Source: Congregibacter sp.
GTDB lineage: Bacteria > Pseudomonadota > Gammaproteobacteria > Pseudomonadales > Halieaceae
Direction: 5' to 3'
Assembly: GCA_013911345.1 (NCBI GenBank)
Contig: JACETJ010000037.1
Span: forward strand, 1 to 9,930
DNA: 9,930 nt
Part shown: in pieces, positions 1-6,527 of the stretch
Numbering within the stretch: position 1 is the stretch's first letter
Layout of the letters: the number at the start of each line of letters is the position of its first letter
The notes under the pieces: model-generated
Database searches by the model: none
Told to the model about the DNA's origin: nothing
Seen by the model: the letters and a program-made list of their open reading frames with translations, nothing else
Program-made: the position numbers and the translations under genes

Positions 1-608
1 AGCAGCGACAGCGGGATCAGGTGCTGCTTCAGTTTGCCAATGACTCCTGTCCGGTCTTAATTGCTAGTGATGTCGCAGCACGCGGCCTCGATATTCCCGC
101 ACTCGAGATGGTGGTGAATTTTGAGCTGCCGCGAGATGCGGACACGTATGTCCATCGAATTGGCCGCACTGGCCGGGCCGGGCAATCCGGAAAGGCTTTC
201 AGTCTGGTCACACCCGCCGAAGCGCCGCGCATGCGCGTGATTGAAGACCATCTTAATATCACGGGTATTTGCGACCAGCTGGCATCACTAGACCGCGATC
301 CGAATTACCACTTGCGGGGCGCTATGGCCACAGTACAAATTGATGCAGGCCGTAAACAAAAGATCCGCCCGGGCGATGTGCTCGGCGCCCTCACCGGTGA
401 CGCCGGGTTGGATGCCGGGGCGATCGGGAAGATCGCGATCGCAGACAATGTAAGCCACGTAGCAATTTCCAGAACCGCGCTCCGTCAGGCAATGAGCTAC
501 CTCGCTCAGGGCAAAGTAAAAGGCCGTGCCATTCGAGCGCGGCATATCGGGTCTAACGCGCCCCCTTCTCTCCCAAGACAAAGAGACGCCAGGAAAAGGC
601 GATCGTGA
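1..608 (+). CDS. dbpA: ATP-dependent RNA helicase DbpA, 3' part (5' end outside window)
   Basis: C-terminal portion of a DEAD-box RNA helicase. The reading frame is open from base 3, so the true start lies upstream; the GTG at 21 is only an internal valine. Helicase motif V (SDVAARGLDIP) and motif VI (HRIGRTGRAG) are intact near bases 69-195. They are followed by a DbpA-type RNA-binding domain with the signatures KIRPGDVLGALTGDAGLD, IGKIAI and GKVKGRAIRARHI. In E. coli this domain targets helicase action to hairpin 92 of 23S rRNA during assembly of the large ribosomal subunit; that role is taken from the family. About 17 basic residues extend past the usual DbpA end, and they lie in the overlap with the convergent rlmA gene. 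The identity is secure; the N-terminal DEAD domain cannot be seen. Confidence 0.93.
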   Translation, partial: QRQRDQVLLQFANDSCPVLIASDVAARGLDIPALEMVVNFELPRDADTYVHRIGRTGRAGQSGKAFSLVTPAEAPRMRVIEDHLNITGICDQLASLDRDPNYHLRGAMATVQIDAGRKQKIRPGDVLGALTGDAGLDAGAIGKIAIADNVSHVAISRTALRQAMSYLAQGKVKGRAIRARHIGSNAPPSLPRQRDARKRRS

Positions 609-1368
609 CCAGAAAATCAGATTGCGCCGTTAGCGCTGCGCGGCTTTCCCGGCGCCCCCTAAAAGCGAAGGGCGTCGCTGCCAGCAGCGCCTGAAGCAAC
701 CCATTATCCAGCGTTCTGTCGTAACGGACTTCGCCTTCATCTGCGAGAGTCGCGTCCACCATTTGTCGTCTTAAGGGTTTGTGCTGACGGGGCTGCTCGT
801 ACAGTGCGCTTTTTAGCTGCCAAAGGTGTTCTGGCCCGGGCCCGACCTCAAGGTAAAACCCGCCCGGCCGCAACACCCGGGCAATTTCTGCATCATTGGA
901 AGGAGAAAAAACGCACAGCGCCATATCAATCGACGAGGTGATGACGGGCAGGTCCCGCGAGCTTGCTACGGCATAGTGATGACGCGGATAGGTTTTAGCG
1001 GCCAACTTGACTGCGGGCTTCGCCACATCGATGCCATAGCACGTCAGATGCGGCAATTGACTCGAGAGCACTCCGCCGTAAAACCCCTCACCGCAGCCAA
1101 TATCCAATAGCGTCCTGATCCCAGATCTCGCAGACACCACATCGCCGAGCGCCTCTGCTAGAGGCTGATAAAGCCGAGCATCGTGAACCGTTCGCCGAGC
1201 CAGTACCATCTCGAGGCTGTCTCCCGGGCGCTTACTCCGTTTTTTTTGTACCGGGAGCAGGTTAACGTAGCCCTCTTTCGAGCGATCAAAGCTGTGGTGT
1301 GCGGGGCATAGCAAGCGCTCATCACCGCCCTCAAGCGCCTGTCCGCAACTCGGACACCTCCACACCAT
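553..1368 (-). CDS. rlmA: 23S rRNA (guanine-745-N1)-methyltransferase RlmA
   Basis: A 271-residue SAM-dependent methyltransferase that, by family, methylates N1 of G745 in 23S rRNA in the cytoplasm. The N-terminal zinc finger is complete: C5, C8, C21 and H25. Next come the RlmA signature KEGYVNLLPVQ (31-41) and PGDS (48-51). SAM motif I, LLDIGCGEGF, is at 87-96, and RVLRPGGFYLEVGPGPEHL lies at about 164-182. Length matches E. coli RlmA. The ATG at 1368 is supported by the zinc-finger spacing and by a G-rich stretch just upstream. The gene converges on dbpA, overlapping it by 56 bp, so the two rRNA-maturation genes share their tails. An A8 run on the coding strand falls in the KK codons at residues 42-43. 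It could be confused with the related tlrB-type (G748) enzymes, but the resemblance to E. coli RlmA is close. Confidence 0.93.
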   Translation of the reverse strand: MVWRCPSCGQALEGGDERLLCPAHHSFDRSKEGYVNLLPVQKKRSKRPGDSLEMVLARRTVHDARLYQPLAEALGDVVSARSGIRTLLDIGCGEGFYGGVLSSQLPHLTCYGIDVAKPAVKLAAKTYPRHHYAVASSRDLPVITSSIDMALCVFSPSNDAEIARVLRPGGFYLEVGPGPEHLWQLKSALYEQPRQHKPLRRQMVDATLADEGEVRYDRTLDNGLLQALLAATPFAFRGRRESRAALTAQSDFLVTIAFSWRLFVLGEKGAR

Positions 1369-1481
1369 GATGTCGCCCCCGCTTGGTCAGCAACCCGGTT
1401 CATCATGCTCTAAGATACCGCATCGCGATAAGGCGCTCGACGATCTTCCTCGAAAGCCCACGCTGCCGCTTTTATCAGGAG

Positions 1482-2042
1482 TTGGGAAGTATCGACACCA
1501 CCGTCAACATTACCCGGCGCTGGATCAACTCTTTTGTCGTTGACCTCAACCTGTGTCCATTTGCCCGTCGAGAAGTGATGCGCAATAGCATGCGTTTTAC
1601 CGTCTTCGAGAACTCGGAACCAGAGAACATCCTTCACGCCCTGAGCGAGGAGATTACCCTCCTGCACAACAGCCCAGATATCGAAACGAGCTTCCTCATT
1701 TTGCCGGCCGGCATGCCCGATTTTCGCGACTTTAATGATTTTTTATACACCGCCCAGAGTCTAGCCGAAGCGTTGGGTTGGGAAGGTAGCTACCAGCTGG
1801 TGGGCTTTCACCCACGGTATCAATTTTCCGATACCGAACCCGACGATGCAGAAAACTACACCAACCGATCACCGTTTCCGATGCTGCATATCTTGCGGGA
1901 ATCGAGTGTCAGCGATGCCGTCGCGACAACGCAAGACGCCGCGTTAATCCCTCAGCGGAATATCGCCACGCTGGGTGACCTGGGTAGCGCCGCTCTCAAA
2001 GCGCGATGGCGGAGCTGCTTTGCCTGTCCGCCGGCAAGCTAA
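1482..2042 (+). CDS. DUF1415 family protein
   Basis: Conserved protein of unknown biochemical function, recognised by the DUF1415 signatures LNLCPFARRE (22-31), FHPRYQF (109-115), PDDAENYTNRSPFP (about 120-133) and MLHILRE. It is probably cytoplasmic: no signal peptide or membrane segment is visible. No ATG lies upstream of the conserved core; the first in-frame ATG would remove LCPFA. The frame stays open back to a TTG at 1383. I place the start at TTG 1482 because it puts the conserved Trp at residue 14 and gives 186 residues, both normal for the family. An AGGAG at 1477-1481 abuts this TTG, which is too close for a usual ribosome binding site, so the exact start is open; ATC 1491 or TTG 1383 are alternatives. 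The gene is divergent from rlmA and convergent with the MAPEG gene 24 bp downstream. Confidence 0.87.
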   Translation: MGSIDTTVNITRRWINSFVVDLNLCPFARREVMRNSMRFTVFENSEPENILHALSEEITLLHNSPDIETSFLILPAGMPDFRDFNDFLYTAQSLAEALGWEGSYQLVGFHPRYQFSDTEPDDAENYTNRSPFPMLHILRESSVSDAVATTQDAALIPQRNIATLGDLGSAALKARWRSCFACPPAS

Positions 2043-2066
2043 CATCGTTGGCCACCGGATGAGACA

Positions 2067-2459
2067 TCAAAGCAGATGCGACACCATCATCCCGTAACCG
2101 ACCACACCCACAATCCAGACCAGACTCCGAACGTACTTGATCCCTGCGATGTAGATAGGCACATAAGCCACTCTCGCCCAAAAAGCGATCTGAGCGCCAA
2201 GCAGCACCTCGGCGTCCATGCCCGCCAGATGCGCTAACACGGCAAGGGGAGCAAAAAACACCAGCGCTTCGATGGAGTTTTTCGCGGCGCGATCAGCCCG
2301 CCCACCCATGGGGGTCTCCGCCTTAAGATTATCGCGATTACCCAGCCCGATATCACGGCCCTCTTTTGTCCACTCCTGGTTACGGATCGCCGCACCGAGG
2401 ACCACTGTTATAAAGGTCAGCAACGTGAAATACAGCGTGATTTCGAGTAATGGAGTCAT
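2067..2459 (-). CDS. MAPEG family small membrane protein
   Basis: A 130-residue integral membrane protein of the MAPEG type (membrane-associated proteins in eicosanoid and glutathione metabolism). Four hydrophobic segments lie at about 3-25, 63-80, 84-106 and 110-129. The family motif RADRAAKNSIEAL (54-66), of the R-x-x-RA-x-x-N-x-x-E kind, sits at the start of the second helix; in characterised members this region contributes to glutathione binding. Bacterial members are mostly untested, so a glutathione-dependent activity is only possible. The start at 2459 is chosen because AAGGA precedes that ATG by 6 nt, whereas the ATG two codons earlier directly abuts it. The gene stands alone, divergent from the acyl-CoA synthetase gene and convergent with the DUF1415 gene. 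Confidence 0.85.
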   Translation of the reverse strand: MTPLLEITLYFTLLTFITVVLGAAIRNQEWTKEGRDIGLGNRDNLKAETPMGGRADRAAKNSIEALVFFAPLAVLAHLAGMDAEVLLGAQIAFWARVAYVPIYIAGIKYVRSLVWIVGVVGYGMMVSHLL

Positions 2460-2465
2460 CGGCAT

Positions 2466-2470
2466 TCCTT
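2466..2470 (-). promoter_or_regulatory. Ribosome binding site deciding the MAPEG gene start
   Basis: AAGGA on the minus strand lies 6 nt before the ATG ending at 2459 and 0 nt before the alternative ATG at 2465. This favours the shorter protein starting MTPLLEI. Confidence 0.6.
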
Positions 2471-2507
2471 TTTGTGGTAAACGCAATAAGCTGGATAGCT
2501 CCGCGCC

Positions 2508-2538
2508 ACTATACCCTTACCCGCGCAGCTCCGCTCAA
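2508..2538 (-). promoter_or_regulatory. Possible sigma-70-like promoter for the MAPEG gene
   Basis: On the minus strand, TTGAGC (2533-2538) and TATAGT (2508-2513) resemble the -35 and -10 boxes, matching four and five of six consensus bases, with a 19-nt spacer, which is slightly long. It would start transcription about 40 nt upstream of the MAPEG ATG. The rest of the 233-bp divergent gap (2460-2692) holds a small GGCCG/CGGCC inverted repeat (2627-2641), and I see no convincing rightward promoter for the acyl-CoA synthetase gene. Based on eye inspection only. Confidence 0.3.
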
Positions 2539-2692
2539 ACGGTATCAGGGTCATCACTGTGCGGGGCTGGAATTGGCTGCCCGCACCGACTAATGTAAAC
2601 CTTACGCGCAGCGAGCAGCCCGATAAGGCCGTTTTGCGGCCAATACACGTTTAGTCAGGCCTCAGCGCCACCAGCTCAAAGGAACCGATCGC

Positions 2693-4345
2693 ATGCAGTA
2701 CTCCACCCTCACCGAGCAGGCACGCCACTGGGCGGCGTCGCAACCCGAGCAGGTATGGATGCGTGATCTGGCTGAATCAGGCGCAACAGAGTACACCTGG
2801 GGTGCGGCGGTTGCCGAGATCGACCGCGTTGCTGCCTGGCTCGAAGCGGCGTTTGGGCACGGTGAACGAATGGCACTGCTCTCCCGCAATCGGGCCCACT
2901 GGATCATGGCCGACATGGGGATCATTCACTCGGGTAACGTCACGGTGCCGCTTTTTACCACTCACGCTCAGGCAACCGCCGAATACATCCTAGGCTTTAC
3001 TGATACCAAAGTGCTGTTTCTCGGCGAGACCGAAAACTGGCACAGCGTAAAAGAGGTCCTCCCGGAAGGCTGCTTGTTGATTACGCTACCGGGGGTCGAT
3101 TGCGACCTGCCTCATACAAAATGGGAGGATCTCGTCGCAGCCGCTTCTACGGAGGCGCCCTCCTATAAACCCGGCCCCGATGACGTCGTCTCTCTGGTAT
3201 TCACTTCGGGCACAACCGGCTTGCCAAAGGGGGTCATACAGACCCACGCCACCAATCTGATTCCCATGCGTCGGTGCCAATACCTTTTCACGCAACGTGA
3301 ACAACCGAGGTGGTTCAGCTACTTGCCGCTCTCCCATATCGCTGAGCGCCAGATTGTTGAATTCTCATCGATCAATACGGGGGGCGAGATCTGGTTTAAT
3401 GAATCGCTCGAGACGCTGGCGCGGGATCTTCCCCAATGCCGACCCAACATCTTTTTCGGCCCACCCCGGGTCTGGGAGCAACTACGGCAATCGATTACTG
3501 CCAAGTTTGGGGGCGCAGAGGCGCTGGCAGCAGCGCTCGCAGCCGATCAAGCTGGAGTACAGGGTCTGGTAAGGGGTGCGCTCGGGATGGATGACGTTGA
3601 ATATTGTCTGACCGCGGCCGCCCCCACTCCACCCTCTCTGATTGAGTGGTGGGACAAAGTCGGTGTGAAGCTGTGTGAGGGGTTCGGGCAGACCGAAGCA
3701 ATGGGGCTCATTATCACCGACCCAAAGGACCGCCGCATCGGCTCCATCGGCAGACCCGCTGGCGAAGTCGAAGTCAAAATTGGGGACAACGACGAACTAT
3801 TAATCAAGGCAGAGGGCTGCACGCCCGGATACTACAACCGCCCCGAGAAGACCGCAGAGCTCTGGCAGAATGGTTGGCTGCACACGGGCGACAAAGTGCG
3901 CATTGATGACGATGGCTTTATTTTCATTACCGGGAGAGTCAAAGACTACTTCAAGACCATTCAAGGCAAGTTCGTGGCCCCACCGCCCATCGAGGGTCTC
4001 TTTGCTGACAACCCTCATTCTGAACAACAGTGCCTGCTAGGCCGGGGTTACTCAAAGACGGTAATGGTCACGGTGCTTAACGAGCCCGCTCGCGCCCTGC
4101 CCAAAGAGGCTGTAGAGGCCGCTGCTTTAGCGACGGTAGACCATATCAACGGCGAAATTGAAAAACATGCGCGCATTGGCGCGGTGATTTTCAGCAGCGA
4201 ACCCTGGACCATCGAAAACGAGATTCTGACCCCGACCATGAAGATTCGGCGCGAGCAGATTGAAAATAAATTTGGCGAGTGCGCAGAGCGTATTGCCCGG
4301 GAAGGCGCAGAGACGGGAGCGATTCAGCTTCACTGGTTTGACTAA
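2693..4345 (+). CDS. AMP-forming long-chain acyl-CoA synthetase
   Basis: A 550-residue adenylate-forming enzyme that activates a fatty or related carboxylic acid with ATP and CoA. Visible motifs: phosphate-binding loop TSGTTGLPKG (171-180), YLPLSHIAER (210-219), FFGPPRVWEQ (254-263), adenylate-contacting GFGQTEAMGL (330-339), GWLHTGD (394-400), and the hinge and C-terminal region FITGRVKDYFKTIQGKFVAPPPIE (411-434 approximately). The probable catalytic lysine of the C-terminal domain is K517 in TPTMKIRR. The overall pattern is that of long-chain (FadD15/FAA-like) synthetases rather than acetyl-CoA synthetases, though it is somewhat shorter than many. The acyl chain preference cannot be read from sequence. 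The ATG at 2693 has AAAGGA 9 nt upstream. It stands alone, with divergent and convergent neighbours, so there is no operon context to narrow the substrate. Confidence 0.9.
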   Translation: MQYSTLTEQARHWAASQPEQVWMRDLAESGATEYTWGAAVAEIDRVAAWLEAAFGHGERMALLSRNRAHWIMADMGIIHSGNVTVPLFTTHAQATAEYILGFTDTKVLFLGETENWHSVKEVLPEGCLLITLPGVDCDLPHTKWEDLVAAASTEAPSYKPGPDDVVSLVFTSGTTGLPKGVIQTHATNLIPMRRCQYLFTQREQPRWFSYLPLSHIAERQIVEFSSINTGGEIWFNESLETLARDLPQCRPNIFFGPPRVWEQLRQSITAKFGGAEALAAALAADQAGVQGLVRGALGMDDVEYCLTAAAPTPPSLIEWWDKVGVKLCEGFGQTEAMGLIITDPKDRRIGSIGRPAGEVEVKIGDNDELLIKAEGCTPGYYNRPEKTAELWQNGWLHTGDKVRIDDDGFIFITGRVKDYFKTIQGKFVAPPPIEGLFADNPHSEQQCLLGRGYSKTVMVTVLNEPARALPKEAVEAAALATVDHINGEIEKHARIGAVIFSSEPWTIENEILTPTMKIRREQIENKFGECAERIAREGAETGAIQLHWFD

Positions 4346-4369
4346 AAAGCGCCCCGACAACTTGCTCTA

Positions 4370-4389
4370 GACCCGACTCCGTCGCGGTC
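4370..4389. other. Hairpin between convergent genes, possible bidirectional terminator
   Basis: GACCCGAC and GTCG-C-GGTC can pair as an 8-bp stem with one bulged C and a 3-nt loop. It lies in the 49-bp gap between the acyl-CoA synthetase stop and the EthD gene stop, where a shared terminator would be expected. Neither strand has a proper T tract directly after the stem, so it is not a classical intrinsic terminator. Confidence 0.3.
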
Positions 4390-4394
4390 AGCGG

Positions 4395-4751
4395 TCAGGG
4401 CATTTCCGACTCGTATTCCTCGACAACGTAGCTGCGAATGAGCTCGCGGTCGAAAAGGCGCGCTTCGTCGGCGATGATTTCCGCTTGCGCGGCCTCTGAC
4501 GCAATCAACGCCATCGCGGCGTCCATGCGGTCCTGATCCGGGAACCAGATCTCCATTAGTACATCAAAAGGCAATCCCTCTGGAGCATGATGAGTCGAAT
4601 CGGCCACGTGAAGGTAACGCCGCTGATACTTCACCGCGTACCCGGCGAGATACTTCTCGCCGATTATCTTATGGTGCGTCTCGTAATGCTCAATAAATGC
4701 TTCCCGCGACATGCCGGGTTTTTTTGTCAGCAACGTAACCAGCTTGATCAT
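4395..4751 (-). CDS. EthD domain-containing protein
   Basis: A 118-residue protein matching the EthD family, a small ferredoxin-like (dimeric alpha-beta barrel) fold. It begins MIKLVTLLTKKPGMSREAF, followed by the typical HYETHHKII and a central YQRRYLH, and ends with an acidic tail. EthD proteins are found beside oxidative degradation genes (the namesake with the EthABC ether-degrading P450), but their biochemical role is poorly defined. No signal peptide is visible, so it is probably cytoplasmic, unlike its upstream neighbours. It starts 37 bp after the TPR lipoprotein stop on the same strand and is probably the last gene of the mauG-like/TPR/EthD unit. The ribosome binding site is weak, which fits translation as a downstream operon gene. 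Family membership is fairly sure; a link to methanethiol metabolism is a guess from position. Confidence 0.78.
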   Translation of the reverse strand: MIKLVTLLTKKPGMSREAFIEHYETHHKIIGEKYLAGYAVKYQRRYLHVADSTHHAPEGLPFDVLMEIWFPDQDRMDAAMALIASEAAQAEIIADEARLFDRELIRSYVVEEYESEMP

Positions 4752-4788
4752 GCGCTTTTCACCGCCTCAGCCAACGAGCGCTAAATAG

Positions 4789-6483
4789 CTAGAGAATTGA
4801 AGAACTCAACGTCACGTCTGCGAACTGCCAGAGCGTCTCAAATCGGTCGAGTGCTTTCTTCGCTCCCGCCTCGTCACCCAGAGCGCTCATGGCCTCGGCC
4901 AGGCCAAACGTAGACCACCCGTTCATCGGATACTGCTTCAGATCTGCCTCGAACACCGCCTGCGCCTCTTCAGCCCGACCATCGGCCAGCAGCGCGGCGC
5001 CTAACGACTGCCGCGTCGGGTAGTACCAGAATGGCGGCTCGGTGTAGGGCAGCGCGTCCTGCAGCGCAACGGCTTCCTCAAACGCCTGCACCGCGCTAGC
5101 CGCATCATCTGAGCGATACGCCATCTCGCCCCTCAGTAATGCCTTGGCAATCTCGAGAAGATCTCTGGCCGGGTACACATTGCCCATGAAGATCTCGTCG
5201 ACCTCGGGCTCGAGCCGTTCAATCGCTGCCAATTCGACCAGCGCGGCCTCTGCGTCACCCAGCGCTGCGTGGGCGACACCGCGCCCGTAGTGCCATATCG
5301 CGCGGGCAAACGCGAAGGGCTCGTAAGGCTCGGGCTCAGCCAGAATCTCCTCCCACTTCGCGAACCGCACCAGAGAGAGCATCGGCACTGTGCGAAAGAA
5401 CTGAATAGTCGGGAACTGCTCCACCTGCTCGACCCGCACGTTAGCCACTACCCGCCGGGCGCTGTCCAGCGACAGTGCGCTTTGGCCCTGCATGGTCGCC
5501 GAGGCCCACAGGAAGTGGATGTTATGCGGGTAATACAGCGCGGGATAAAAGCCCTGCGCGTTGCACTGGGCGATGTAGGCTTCGTCAACTTCTGCGGCGC
5601 GAAGATTAGCCAGCGCGGAATCCTGGTACCGGCCCACCCTGAAGTAAATGTGGCTGGGCATGTGCACGAGATGACCTGACCCGGGCACCAGATTAGCCAG
5701 ACGATCCGCAGCAAGCTCCGCCTTTGCCGCATTCGAAGAGGCTTCCAATGCATGGATATACAGGTGAAGCGCGAGGGGATGATCGGGGTCTGCCTCCATG
5801 ACGGCCTCAAGGCTCGCAATCACCGCTTGCGTGTCAGGCTTTGCTTCCCCGTTCGGACCCCAATAATCCCAGGGCATAGTATTCATCAACGCCTCTGCGT
5901 ACACCGATGCCACCGTCGTGTCATTGGGGTAACGCGCTGCCATCTCAGCCAGCGCATCGGCCCATGCCCGATCGAGCGGGTCGCGGGGGGTGTCCGCCTG
6001 ACCGTCATAACGCTGATCCAGCGCTCTGATCCAGTCCTGCTCCTTAGGCGTCACTCCATCGATCAACGTCAACGCTTGATCTATTGCGGCGCGCGCGCCG
6101 ACTCGCTCATCAGCCGACATAATGGCCTTGCCGTTACTGGTCACGTTGATATTCGGCCCTGTCGCCAGTGCTTCGCCCCAGAAGCACATGGCGCATCCGG
6201 GATCTAACGTTTGCGCGGCGCGAAAACTGCGAATGGATTCCGCATGGTTAAAGCCAAACGCCAGCACCATGCCCTGATCAAAGTAGCGTTGGGCATTAGG
6301 GTCAGTGGTGGTGATGGGCATGTGGTAATCACCCATGCCCTCGAACAGCGGCGCTCCTGCGCGCTCCGCCAAACTTTGCTGTTGGTCTGCGCCCGACAGC
6401 GAATCGACTTCGCTGCCACACCCCACCAAGGCCAAGGACCCCAAGATACCCAGCAACCCTATTCGCTTACACGCCTTAAACAT
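4789..6483 (-). CDS. TPR-repeat lipoprotein of the methanethiol oxidase locus
   Basis: A 564-residue exported lipoprotein. The start at 6483 gives a classic lipoprotein signal: a basic N-terminus, a hydrophobic stretch, and lipobox LVGC with lipidated C22. An in-frame ATG at 6519 is possible but would add a non-typical leader. TPR-like helix pairs are seen at about 67-98, 396-426, 486-519 and 520-551. Between them are dense polar motifs that look functional: C97-x-x-C100 followed by FWGEALATGPNIN, HLYIH (240-244), HLVHMPSHIY (271-280) and YYPHNIHFLW (318-326 approximately). The CXXC is followed by Phe, not His, so it is not a c-type haem site. I recall similar uncharacterised TPR proteins in other bacteria but no assigned activity. 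It starts 44 bp after the MauG-like gene and is probably co-transcribed with it. A scaffold or metal-handling partner for the periplasmic enzymes is a reasonable inference, not shown. Confidence 0.82.
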   Translation of the reverse strand: MFKACKRIGLLGILGSLALVGCGSEVDSLSGADQQQSLAERAGAPLFEGMGDYHMPITTTDPNAQRYFDQGMVLAFGFNHAESIRSFRAAQTLDPGCAMCFWGEALATGPNINVTSNGKAIMSADERVGARAAIDQALTLIDGVTPKEQDWIRALDQRYDGQADTPRDPLDRAWADALAEMAARYPNDTTVASVYAEALMNTMPWDYWGPNGEAKPDTQAVIASLEAVMEADPDHPLALHLYIHALEASSNAAKAELAADRLANLVPGSGHLVHMPSHIYFRVGRYQDSALANLRAAEVDEAYIAQCNAQGFYPALYYPHNIHFLWASATMQGQSALSLDSARRVVANVRVEQVEQFPTIQFFRTVPMLSLVRFAKWEEILAEPEPYEPFAFARAIWHYGRGVAHAALGDAEAALVELAAIERLEPEVDEIFMGNVYPARDLLEIAKALLRGEMAYRSDDAASAVQAFEEAVALQDALPYTEPPFWYYPTRQSLGAALLADGRAEEAQAVFEADLKQYPMNGWSTFGLAEAMSALGDEAGAKKALDRFETLWQFADVTLSSSIL

Positions 6484-6527
6484 GAGCCAGCCCCCGAAGA
6501 AAACCCTCACCCTACACATGCCTGTGG

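Noticed and set aside
411..442. Repeated GATCG/CGATC palindromes in the dbpA 3' region
   Set aside because: They lie in conserved coding sequence (GAIGKIAIAD), are few, and do not form a longer array.
2627..2641. GGCCG-TTTTG-CGGCC inverted repeat upstream of the acyl-CoA synthetase gene as an operator or terminator
   Set aside because: A 5-bp stem with no following T tract and no recognised regulator consensus is too weak to call.
6180..6200. CXXC in the TPR lipoprotein as a possible c-type haem site
   Set aside because: The residue after the second Cys is Phe, not His, so covalent haem attachment of the usual kind is not expected.
5752..6207. An open frame of 151 codons antisense to the TPR lipoprotein gene
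   Set aside because: It has no ribosome binding site and no recognisable domain, and its Arg- and His-rich composition is typical of antisense shadows in GC-rich DNA.
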